A stretch of DNA of 43,658 bases, taken from assembly GCA_025923035.1 (NCBI GenBank), contig JAICGQ010000003.1:1-43658 (forward strand). Reading direction: 5' to 3'. A program made the position numbers and the translations under genes. A model generated the notes under the pieces. The model made no database searches and was not told the DNA's origin. It was given only the letters and a program-made list of their open reading frames with translations. Positions 9,158 through 15,684 of this stretch are shown here, one piece after another (position 1 is the first letter of the stretch; each line of letters starts with the position of its first letter). Source of the stretch: Pyrinomonadaceae bacterium (GTDB lineage: Bacteria; Acidobacteriota; Blastocatellia; Pyrinomonadales; Pyrinomonadaceae).

Positions 9158-9559
9158 TCACCCAATCATCACTGTGCCGACGGCGATTACCTGGCCCTTG
9201 GGCGCGGTCGGCGTAATGTCGTCGCAATCGACGGACATGTCGGCGTTGCGAGCAGCCTGCTTGCCGCCGATCTTCACGGTCGCGCTGCCGAGCTGGATCG
9301 TCGACTTGTTCTGCGGCGGCACCTGGAAACTCGTACCCGGTGGAGTCGGGATGTGCGATGGCGTGTTGCTCGCTTGCGAACCGACCACAGCCGCGGGCTT
9401 GCCCATGATCTTCACGGTTGGTACCGTGCCGCCGTCGACCTGGCCGTTGAACGGATGCGGCAGCGGGGTCGGAATTGGACCACCCGGCGACGGCACCATC
9501 ACGATGTGCGTATCAACGCCGACGACCATGCTTCCTTCTGTTGCTGCTGGTTGGCCCAT
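9158..9559 (-). CDS. PAAR-domain spike tip protein
   Basis: A 133-aa protein with the PAAR layout: MGQPAATEGSMVVGVDTHIVMVPSP at the start, then PTVKIMGKPAAVVGSQ, IQLGSATVKIGGKQAARNADM and a final VIAVGTVMIG strand. Each pair of short strands followed by a Gly-Lys-Pro-Ala or Gly-Lys-Gln-Ala turn is the hallmark. Two His (THIVM and SHIP) and a Cys (VDCDD) are available for the metal site seen in family members. It should cap the gpV spike and pierce the target membrane. The ATG overlaps the gpV stop by one base (TGATG). No C-terminal toxin domain is fused. Confidence 0.9.
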   Translation of the reverse strand: MGQPAATEGSMVVGVDTHIVMVPSPGGPIPTPLPHPFNGQVDGGTVPTVKIMGKPAAVVGSQASNTPSHIPTPPGTSFQVPPQNKSTIQLGSATVKIGGKQAARNADMSVDCDDITPTAPKGQVIAVGTVMIG

Positions 9560-10221
9560 CAGTTCATCTCCACCACGCCGCCCGAGACTTTCACCTTTGC
9601 CTGTCCGGCGATCTCGACTTCGGTGCCTTCGAGTTTCAACTTGCCCGCCGCTTTCACAGTTACGTCGCCGTCTTTCTTCATCGTGATCTTGCTCGAGCCG
9701 GCGGCGAGTTCCAGGCGCCCGCCACCTGCGCCATCGAGAGTCGCCTTGATGTCGCCGACGGCCATCGTGATCTTTTCTTCTACGACTTCGATCAGGACGT
9801 CGCCGGGCAACGTCAGTTTCACAGCCGGCGGATCGCCGGTGATCTCACATTCGAGATCAGGTGTTGAAGCTCCCGACGGCAAGCGCAAGACGATTTGTCC
9901 ATCCTTGTGTTTCGGCGGTTCCTGATCGGGATGGTAGAGACGGCCAACCACGACCGGCGAGTGATAATCGCCCTCGAGAAACACGACGACGACGAGATCG
10001 TCGACCGCAGGAATCGCGGCAAATCCCATCGCGCCCACAGCGATCGGAACGCGATTCAAAATGATTCCCGAATCGCGAAGCTGCACTGAAACCGCGTGGT
10101 CCGCAGGCGCCGCGTCGTGCGGATGAATGCCCGTGACTTTTCCGACGCTCGCGACCGGCCGCGCCGACGCTTCATGGCGCGCGATACGCGAGATGCTGCT
10201 GAAGAGTGCCGTCGCGCTCAT
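9559..10221 (-). CDS. gpV/VgrG-like spike protein with OB fold
   Basis: At 220 aa it matches gpV-type baseplate spikes. Residues about 20-100 form the OB-fold region (SVGKVTGIHPH, FAAIPAVDDLVVVVFLEGDYHSP, VVVGRLYHPDQEPP). The C-terminal half is a repetitive beta stretch with short alternating strands (KITMAVGDIKATL, KITMKKDGDVTVKAAG, KLKLEGTEVEIAG) that would form the triple-stranded beta-helix needle. It sits between the gpD hub and the PAAR tip, overlapping gpD by ATGA. The role is membrane puncture at the front of the tube. Confidence 0.9.
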   Translation of the reverse strand: MSATALFSSISRIARHEASARPVASVGKVTGIHPHDAAPADHAVSVQLRDSGIILNRVPIAVGAMGFAAIPAVDDLVVVVFLEGDYHSPVVVGRLYHPDQEPPKHKDGQIVLRLPSGASTPDLECEITGDPPAVKLTLPGDVLIEVVEEKITMAVGDIKATLDGAGGGRLELAAGSSKITMKKDGDVTVKAAGKLKLEGTEVEIAGQAKVKVSGGVVEMN

Positions 10222-11246
10222 AGCAATCCTCCGATCGCCGAGAGTCCGGCGCTAAGTAAACCCGAGAGCAACGACGAAGTGTCTGCGGCCTCGGCTTCGA
10301 TCGTAGTGAACCCGCCGGATCCCGGTCGCAATTCGTGTTGGACGCGCGTGAGCAGCCAGGGCCCGGCACCGAGCCCGTCCGGCAGTGATTGCACTTCGAT
10401 CACCTCGCCCGGTCTGAGCGCGGGCAACAGAAAGCACCGGCTGCGAAGTCGTTGTGCGCGTGCGGCGTTGGCTGTTTGCAGAGCAGTTGAGACGTCGTCA
10501 GCGGCAGTCGGTGTGCGCAACAACGGCAGCGGATAACGCACGACGCCCGAACCACCCGCGGCTGCTGACGAAGGCAGAAAGTCTACCGAAGGTCGCAACG
10601 CATCAGGCGCGCTTCCGGATCCTGCTGGTCCAAATCCGATCGCGAAACGTTGCGGGTTGATCGTCTCAAAATTTGACGCCGAATAATCAAGCATTTCGCG
10701 ACCGTATAAGAGCGCGACGGACGGTTGGCCCGTCGGCCGGGGAATCACGTTCAGCTTGCCTTCGGCGTCTACAAGCGCGATCGCGCCACACAATCGCGCC
10801 AGCTCGGCAATTTGTTCTGAAGCAGTGCGGCCTGGTTGGGCCACGTATGCCGGTAGATCCAGATCGACGTCAACGTCGCCGGCGTCAACACCCGCATCCG
10901 ACGCAAGCGTGCGAATCACTTGCTTTGCATTCTGTTTCTCGAACGTTTGGCAAGGTCGATACGCGGCCAGATCGGTTGCGGCGTCTGCGAGTGTGACGTG
11001 AATGCGGCGGAAGTCGCGGCGCACGTTGCGGACCTTTCCGGTGAAGAGTTTTTGCGAACCCTCGCCGCCGTCGACGTCCATCGACGCATCGTCGCCAGGC
11101 GCAGCTTCAAACCGCACAGTCGCGGGAAGGGAAACGCGCACTGAGTTACCGCGCGGCAATGGTTCGAGACACGCGTGCAGCTCGACGGCATGCGTGTCGT
11201 AACGCAGATTGCCGAGCGTGACTGAGAGTGAAGGCGCAAGGCTCAT
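10218..11246 (-). CDS. gpD-like tail hub protein (phage late control D type)
   Basis: The ORF track runs to 12011, but the real start is the ATG at 11246, which overlaps the upstream TGA as ATGA; the added N-terminus in the track is an Arg-rich shadow reading. The resulting 342-aa protein begins MSLAPSLSVTLGNLRYDTH. It contains the hub features: LFTGKVRNVRRDF, then IRTLASDAGVDAG, PGRTASEQIAELARLCGAIALVDAEG and C-terminal ALRPGEVIEVQSLPDG with GPWLLTRVQHELRPG. The run SEQIAELAR plus GEVIEV is characteristic of gpD, gp27 and VgrG N-domains. It forms the trimeric adaptor between the tube and the gpV spike. Confidence 0.87.
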   Translation of the reverse strand: MSLAPSLSVTLGNLRYDTHAVELHACLEPLPRGNSVRVSLPATVRFEAAPGDDASMDVDGGEGSQKLFTGKVRNVRRDFRRIHVTLADAATDLAAYRPCQTFEKQNAKQVIRTLASDAGVDAGDVDVDLDLPAYVAQPGRTASEQIAELARLCGAIALVDAEGKLNVIPRPTGQPSVALLYGREMLDYSASNFETINPQRFAIGFGPAGSGSAPDALRPSVDFLPSSAAAGGSGVVRYPLPLLRTPTAADDVSTALQTANAARAQRLRSRCFLLPALRPGEVIEVQSLPDGLGAGPWLLTRVQHELRPGSGGFTTIEAEAADTSSLLSGLLSAGLSAIGGLL

Positions 11247-11908
11247 GATGAGAATAAGCCTCCGAGTGAGCGTGTTGCGTCCTGAAAACTCGACGCGACG
11301 TTGCGCATGTTGTCGACAGTGCCGTTGAGTGGTTCGAGCATGCCGCCGAAGTCGAGTCCGCCTGACGCAGCGAGACTTGCGAGTGAACCGAGTGCCTCGA
11401 CTGCGCCCAATGCTTGTTCGGCTGCGGACGCGATGTCGCCCGCGAGATCCTGCAGATCGTCGAGCATGCCGGTATCGATACCGAGGTCGCCGAGACCGAA
11501 CTCGTCGAGTCCGCCGAAGCCGCTGACTTCTGCTGGTGGCGGCAGTGGCGGGCTTTCGGCCAACTCGATGCGATAGTGAATCTGGTTCGGACGTCCGGCG
11601 GATTCGTAGTCCTGAAGCGATCGGATCACGACTTTCTGAAGATCGAGTGCGCCGGTGATGTCGGCTGCGAACGTGAGCTCTTCGCCTGTTTGCGCGGCGG
11701 TTTGCAGTGTGCCGAGATCGTCGCGAGTGGTTTCGCCGATGAGCACGCCCTCGATGCGAATGTGGTGCGACGGGCGGCCGGAGCGTTGTTGCAACTCGCC
11801 TTCGAGACCCGCGATGCGCGCAGAGGCGAAGCCTGCGTCGAGCGAGTGCTCGATGTGCTGGACGTATTGCAGCGAGATGTCGCCTAAGAGCGGGATCGGA
11901 CGAGTCAT
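11243..11908 (-). CDS. Tail protein resembling gpU/gpN-type tube-adjacent proteins
   Basis: A 221-aa protein in two parts. Residues about 1-115 are a beta domain with ISLQYVQHIEHSLDAGF, GRPSHHIRIEGVLIGE and LQKVVIRSLQDYESAGRPNQ, reminiscent of phage tail-completion or DNA-circularisation N-domains, which attach to the tube end or hub. Residues 115-221 are a low-complexity Gly/Leu/Ala stretch (FGGLDEFGLGDLG, AASGGLDFGGML). Lying just before the hub gene, it probably joins tube to hub, as LysM-type proteins do in other systems, though I see no LysM. Overlaps on both sides are ATGA. Family assignment is tentative. Confidence 0.7.
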   Translation of the reverse strand: MTRPIPLLGDISLQYVQHIEHSLDAGFASARIAGLEGELQQRSGRPSHHIRIEGVLIGETTRDDLGTLQTAAQTGEELTFAADITGALDLQKVVIRSLQDYESAGRPNQIHYRIELAESPPLPPPAEVSGFGGLDEFGLGDLGIDTGMLDDLQDLAGDIASAAEQALGAVEALGSLASLAASGGLDFGGMLEPLNGTVDNMRNVASSFQDATRSLGGLFSS

Positions 11909-13071
11909 GGATCAATGCCTCGCATGTCGCATTCGGCTTCGAGCAGTTGGGCCAACTCCGCGAGCCAGTCGTTCGTAGCGTGCGGCGCTGTTTCGGTGGC
12001 GTTGAAGCCACTGCTACTCAGGCGCACGGGTTCGGACGAAGGTTGTGCGTTTGGGGTTGATGGTGCGAACGGTTGCCACGCCGGGAAGGAAGCAACGGGT
12101 CGATGCAACTCGAATGGTTCGATCATTGTGGCTGCTTGAGCTAGCGAGAAGTTAACTCGACTTGTTTGAGGTTTTGGTATGGCGGGGAAGTCTGTCGTTA
12201 ATGGCGTCTCTGGCATCGTCGTCGTCGTCGACATCGACATCGACATCGACCTGCGCTGCGGTGGTGACGTTACGAATAGATCTTTTTCTGGAACCGAGAA
12301 TTCCACCGGATCGGATTTATGAATTGTCGTTGGAGGAGTAATCCCTTTGGCCTGCTTTGTACGATCTGTGTTCAATGCGAGCACGCGGAATGGAGCGCGT
12401 TTACTTGGTACCACGGATGCCGCGGGTTTAAACGACTCGCGTGCGGAAGTCGATGCGGATGGAGTTCTGAACCCGGAACGTTCTATTGACCGTGATGGTT
12501 GGTGGGAAGCGGGTTGCGGTTTCTTCCGCTCGGACGTTTCGGAGGCAGGTTGTGTGTGCTGAGGGACTGCTCGTTGCGCTAAGTTCGTCGCCATCTGCGA
12601 GATCAGTGACCCGAGATCGGCGTCGGTCTTCTGAAACACGATCTGTTTCCACCCGCTCGCATCCTGTTGGACCATGCTGCCGCACAAGCGGTCAACCAGC
12701 AGCGCCATCGTCTCACCGACTCGCACTTCATCCCAGCCAAACCGTTGCACTACAAACTCCGCGCAATCGGGAAACGACGGTGCCTCTTCGCCACCGCCCG
12801 CAAGCGCCAGCGACGCTGCTACACGCACTTCATCAGTCGCGACACCCGCCGAAACAAGCGCGGCGTCAGCGATCAGCGTTGCAACGTCCTTGTCTGCAGC
12901 ATCACTCAACAACGCGGAACGTTCGTGAAACTTCAACGCTCGCACCAGCGGCCCGCGCGCGTCGTTCAAACAAAAGACGTCGCCCGCGACCGGCAGCAAA
13001 CGCACTTGCTCCGACCCGAACCGGATCTCTCCCTGTTCCAGATCCACTGCTATTTGCAGCCCGCCGTTCAT
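11905..13071 (-). CDS. Tail-operon protein with long disordered C-terminus (388 aa)
   Basis: The N-terminal about 165 residues look folded (NGGLQIAVDLEQGEIRFGSE, then EFVVQRFGWDEVRVGETMALLVDRL). After about residue 180 the sequence becomes rich in Ser, Pro, Thr, Gln and Lys with no predicted structure, and includes a short SMSMSMSTTTT run. A short amphipathic end (ATNDWLAELAQLLEAE) closes the protein. I recognise no family. It sits between the tube and the hub-proximal gene, where phages place the tail-assembly chaperone and tape measure. A chaperone-like or length-determining role is possible but unproven; at 388 aa it would specify a short tail. Confidence 0.72.
   Translation of the reverse strand: MNGGLQIAVDLEQGEIRFGSEQVRLLPVAGDVFCLNDARGPLVRALKFHERSALLSDAADKDVATLIADAALVSAGVATDEVRVAASLALAGGGEEAPSFPDCAEFVVQRFGWDEVRVGETMALLVDRLCGSMVQQDASGWKQIVFQKTDADLGSLISQMATNLAQRAVPQHTQPASETSERKKPQPASHQPSRSIERSGFRTPSASTSARESFKPAASVVPSKRAPFRVLALNTDRTKQAKGITPPTTIHKSDPVEFSVPEKDLFVTSPPQRRSMSMSMSTTTTMPETPLTTDFPAIPKPQTSRVNFSLAQAATMIEPFELHRPVASFPAWQPFAPSTPNAQPSSEPVRLSSSGFNATETAPHATNDWLAELAQLLEAECDMRGIDP
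12214..12250. repeat. Short in-gene microsatellite (GTC and GACATC units)
   Basis: Inside the disordered part of the 388-aa protein the plus strand shows about five GTC units followed by about three GACATC units. The units are 3 and 6 nt long, so copy-number change would alter the length of the SMSMS-TTTT run without shifting the frame. It is a length-variable spot rather than an on/off switch. Confidence 0.8.
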
Positions 13072-13090
13072 TTACCCAGACTCCGGCTTC

Positions 13091-13468
13091 CTATTCCTCG
13101 ACAGCGCGTGTTGCGGTGAAGCTGTAACGTGACTCGCCATGCCCGCCGACGCTGAGATCGAACGACTTCTCCTGCAGGAAGCACTCGTGGAACGTCACAG
13201 ACTTCCTCGCATCACCATGGACCAGCACCGCACTGACCTGAAAACTCTGATCCGTCGTGAGGGCGTCGAGTGCGGGCGCAGTTGACGCTACGTGAATCCG
13301 TCCTTCGAGCACTTGCGGTCCGGAAACCATCGCGATGCGTTCGGCGCCGCCGAGTCCGTAGATACTCTCGCGACTCTGCACGGTGCGGTATTCGATCAGG
13401 CGCACGCCTTCGACAGGGTTGCCGTCAATCAGCACCTGACTCTCATTTGCAGCATAAATCGTCGGCAT
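13091..13468 (-). CDS. Putative inner tail tube protein
   Basis: A 125-aa protein with AGGAGA about 9 nt before its ATG, encoded 10 nt after the sheath gene. It reads as an all-beta protein: IYAANESQVLIDGNPVEG at the N-terminus, then RIAMVSGPQVLEGRIHVAS, FQVSAVLVHGDARKSVTF and C-terminal SVGGHGESRYSFTATR. The opening strand with a Gly-xx-Val-xx-Gly turn and the final SYSFTA-like strand fit phage tube proteins, and the position directly after the sheath is where the tube gene always lies. Phage tubes are about 140-170 aa, so it is on the short side. No second tube paralogue is present, unlike Afp/PVC loci. Confidence 0.68.
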   Translation of the reverse strand: MPTIYAANESQVLIDGNPVEGVRLIEYRTVQSRESIYGLGGAERIAMVSGPQVLEGRIHVASTAPALDALTTDQSFQVSAVLVHGDARKSVTFHECFLQEKSFDLSVGGHGESRYSFTATRAVEE

Positions 13469-13478
13469 CTTCTTTCTC

Positions 13479-15176
13479 CTAGTTCTTCACGCGAATGGTT
13501 GCGTAGATGAAATCGATGGACCGCACGGGCCGGATCGCAATGTCTACGCGGACGATTCCCTGTGCGAAATCGAGTTGCGTTGAGTAGACGTCAACCAGAA
13601 ACGCCGGATCGGTCCCGTCGGTGGAAGGCACGAGCGCGCCCTCGCGTTCCATTCGCGTAAACGTGGCCACGATCTGTTGCTTCAGCGCGAGTCGCGCTTC
13701 GGCACTGTTCAACTGGCCGATGAAGTTTTCCGAGATCGCTTTCGTTTCGCGGATCGCGATGTCGGCGACGCGCGTGACGGAGATCTGATCTCCGGAAGTG
13801 TCGAGTCCACGCAGGACGACAACGCCACGGCCGACACGTTCCTGGACCACCAGGAGGTTCGTCGTCGAACCGAGCAAGCGATTGAGCTCGCTCTCGCGAT
13901 ATCGCGCCGGCGGAACGCCAAACAGTGGAACAGACTTGAACGTCGGCGAATCCTGTGGATTGAGACGTCCCACCAAACCCGCGACCGCACCCTCAGCACC
14001 GGTCGGCGCCACCAGCACGAAACGCCTGTTTCGCACTAACGCGGAGTGCTCGCGAATCTGGTCCAGGTTGGTGGCCTCAGTTGCAGTCACCGAACCAAAC
14101 GCGATACGCGGCGCGGCGTTGTCGGCCATTGCGACTGCGTGGGCCGCCAGCGCCTGGTGAATCTGCCGCACGTCGGCGGTGGCGCGTCCTCGTTCCACCG
14201 ATGCAATCACGAGATCGATTCGCGGATCGTCAGCCAAACGATCGATCGCGTCCTGATACTGTTGGACCGTCGGCGATTCACCGTTGGTGAACTCAACCGG
14301 AGTCGCTGTCGCAGCCGGCATCTGGTTCGTAGTGCGCGAACTCAGCGGTGTGAAACGAACCAGACGGCTCTCGTTTGCAAGAACATACGGCAGGTAACGA
14401 TCGCTGTCCGGATCCACCACAAGGTTGGTGAACTCTTCCTGCAAGCCGCGTTGAAAGACGCGGACGTCTACGGTTCCTGCTTCAGCACCCGCGCTGATCT
14501 GCACGCTGAGTCCCGCTGGATCCGCGTCCGCGGCCGGCCGCAGGAGCATCACGTTGCGTGTTCCAGGCGCTGGTTCAGGAACGTTGATCTCGGTCGCGTC
14601 GTCGGTAAACGCGTAGGTTCCGACGCGCGGTGCGATGTTCGCGAACCCGGGATCCGTCGCGATCACGAAAGCCGATTGCTGATTGATCGCCTCGAACAGA
14701 TCGTCCGGTTGCCCGGGCGCGACGCGCAGATCGGAAAACGTTTCGAGCGTCGTTCCGGCGCGTAACAATCTCAACGTGACGCGCACAATCTCGTTGGCGG
14801 CGTTCGTAACAGTTCGCACTTCAACGCGGAGCGCATTGTTGCCGGCGCCGTTCGAACGCGCGCGCAGCAACACAACCTCTTCCGAGTTTGCGTTGAGCAG
14901 TCGCGCGGACGCGGCGCGGCCACCCGCGACGCCCGAGATGACCACCTCACTCGCGCCATTGCCGAGTGCGTGAGCCACCTCCGGCATACTGCCGATCGTG
15001 CCCGGCCCTAACAGTTGGCGGATCTCGGTGGTCTTGGTTACGCCGACCAGTCCTCCGTTGCGCGGCGGACGATCCACAATTCCCACTGCGCCCAGAATTC
15101 CGGAAGTGGCCGGCAGCGGCGGTAGAACGTCGAATCGCGCCTCAACCCGGACGCCGGGAACGACTAATGCTGGCAT
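13479..15176 (-). CDS. Contractile tail sheath protein
   Basis: A 565-aa protein with a consensus AGGAGG upstream of the ATG. It shows sheath-family marks: N-terminal VPGVRVEARFDVLPPLPATSGILGAVGIVDRPPRNG, the region FGSVTATEATNLDQIREHSALVRNRRFVLVAP in the second half, then IRETKAISENFIGQLNSAEARLALKQQI and the C-terminal VRVDIAIRPVRSIDFIYATIRV, which is the inter-subunit handshake strand conserved in sheaths. It is longer than many phage sheaths, the middle third being an insert that would sit on the outer surface. First structural gene after the DUF3467 gene. Role: polymerises around the tube and drives it by contraction. Confidence 0.92.
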   Translation of the reverse strand: MPALVVPGVRVEARFDVLPPLPATSGILGAVGIVDRPPRNGGLVGVTKTTEIRQLLGPGTIGSMPEVAHALGNGASEVVISGVAGGRAASARLLNANSEEVVLLRARSNGAGNNALRVEVRTVTNAANEIVRVTLRLLRAGTTLETFSDLRVAPGQPDDLFEAINQQSAFVIATDPGFANIAPRVGTYAFTDDATEINVPEPAPGTRNVMLLRPAADADPAGLSVQISAGAEAGTVDVRVFQRGLQEEFTNLVVDPDSDRYLPYVLANESRLVRFTPLSSRTTNQMPAATATPVEFTNGESPTVQQYQDAIDRLADDPRIDLVIASVERGRATADVRQIHQALAAHAVAMADNAAPRIAFGSVTATEATNLDQIREHSALVRNRRFVLVAPTGAEGAVAGLVGRLNPQDSPTFKSVPLFGVPPARYRESELNRLLGSTTNLLVVQERVGRGVVVLRGLDTSGDQISVTRVADIAIRETKAISENFIGQLNSAEARLALKQQIVATFTRMEREGALVPSTDGTDPAFLVDVYSTQLDFAQGIVRVDIAIRPVRSIDFIYATIRVKN

Positions 15177-15198
15177 GTCATCCTCCTGTGAAGACTCG

Positions 15199-15444
15199 CT
15201 ATCGATCTAAATCGGGAATCTGGCCGAAGCGTTGTTCGTAGTTCGCGATGCTCTCGTTAAGCGTTCGCGCGAATGCCTTTGCGAAGGCCGGAGATGTGAC
15301 GATCGCAGTAACATTCACAACGTCGGTATCTTTTTCACGAAACTGTCCAAACTGTAGTAGGAACTCAAACGCGTTGAAGCCCACCTGAAGGTGGTTGCTG
15401 TAGTTGCTGGCCAACCGGTCCTGAGTGGTCTTGTGCTGGTCCAC
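15199..15444 (-). CDS. DUF3467 family protein, first gene of the tail operon
   Basis: An 81-aa protein with the DUF3467 signature: YSNHLQVGFNAFEFLLQFGQ, followed by AIVTSPAFAKAFARTLNESI and the closing ANYEQRFGQIP. Length and both halves match the family, whose function is unknown to me; members are seen widely across bacteria, sometimes beside protein nanocompartments. The start is GTG at 15444 with a weak GAGAAG upstream. It lies 27 bp downstream of the -12 element of the sigma54 promoter, so its leader is only about 15 nt. The sheath gene starts 22 nt after its stop, so the two should be co-transcribed. Confidence 0.88.
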   Translation of the reverse strand: MDQHKTTQDRLASNYSNHLQVGFNAFEFLLQFGQFREKDTDVVNVTAIVTSPAFAKAFARTLNESIANYEQRFGQIPDLDR

Positions 15445-15470
15445 TTTGCTTCTCGACTCAGTGGCCCAGC

Positions 15471-15486
15471 AGCAAGAACCTTGCCA
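15471..15486 (-). promoter_or_regulatory. Sigma54 (-24/-12) promoter of the contractile tail operon
   Basis: On the minus strand the 16-mer TGGCAAGGTTCTTGCT matches the RpoN consensus TGGCACGNNNNTTGCW at 10 of 11 fixed positions, with one C-to-A change in the -24 block and exact spacing. It ends 27 nt before the GTG of the DUF3467 gene, so transcription would begin about 12 nt further on, giving a very short leader. The gene directly upstream encodes a sigma54-activating AAA+ protein, which strengthens the call. Confidence 0.85.
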
Positions 15487-15558
15487 GTGAAGAAAATGGA
15501 GGTTTTTGAGGGAGTGAGCTGAGGCGCGTTACAGTTCGTGTGACATGCTTTCGCGGTG

Positions 15559-15641
15559 CTTTGTACTTTGTTCTTTGTACCTGGTTCGTCTGCGAAAGCG
15601 ACGACTTCGAGCTGTTCGCCACATCTGAACAAAGCACAAAG
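15559..15641. repeat. Inverted repeats between activator gene and sigma54 promoter (candidate enhancer sites)
   Basis: CTTTGTACTTTGTTC at 15559-15573 is mirrored by GAACAAAGCACAAAG at 15627-15641, with 14 of 15 bases complementary. Further smaller copies of CTTTGTAC and CAAAGCTCTAA lie alongside, and GCTTTCGC/GCGAAAGC is a second pair. They sit about 75-155 bp upstream of the -24 element, the usual distance for binding sites of a sigma54 activator. They might instead fold in the mRNA 3' of the activator gene; no U-tract follows, so a Rho-independent terminator is unlikely. Confidence 0.45.
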
Positions 15642-15684
15642 CTCTAAGCGCAAAGCTCTAATGGTGGTGTCACACAGACTGTCT

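Noticed and set aside
11247-12011. N-terminal extension of the gpD-like ORF in the track
   Set aside because: It overlaps two coding genes completely, is Arg/Ser-rich and precedes an ATGA-coupled ATG with the proper hub sequence.
12214-12250. Phase-variable on/off repeat
   Set aside because: Units of 3 and 6 nt keep the reading frame, so expansion would change only protein length.
15315-15653. 112-aa minus-strand ORF overlapping the DUF3467 gene
   Set aside because: It covers the sigma54 promoter and is out of frame with a clear DUF3467 protein; the composition is that of a shadow reading.
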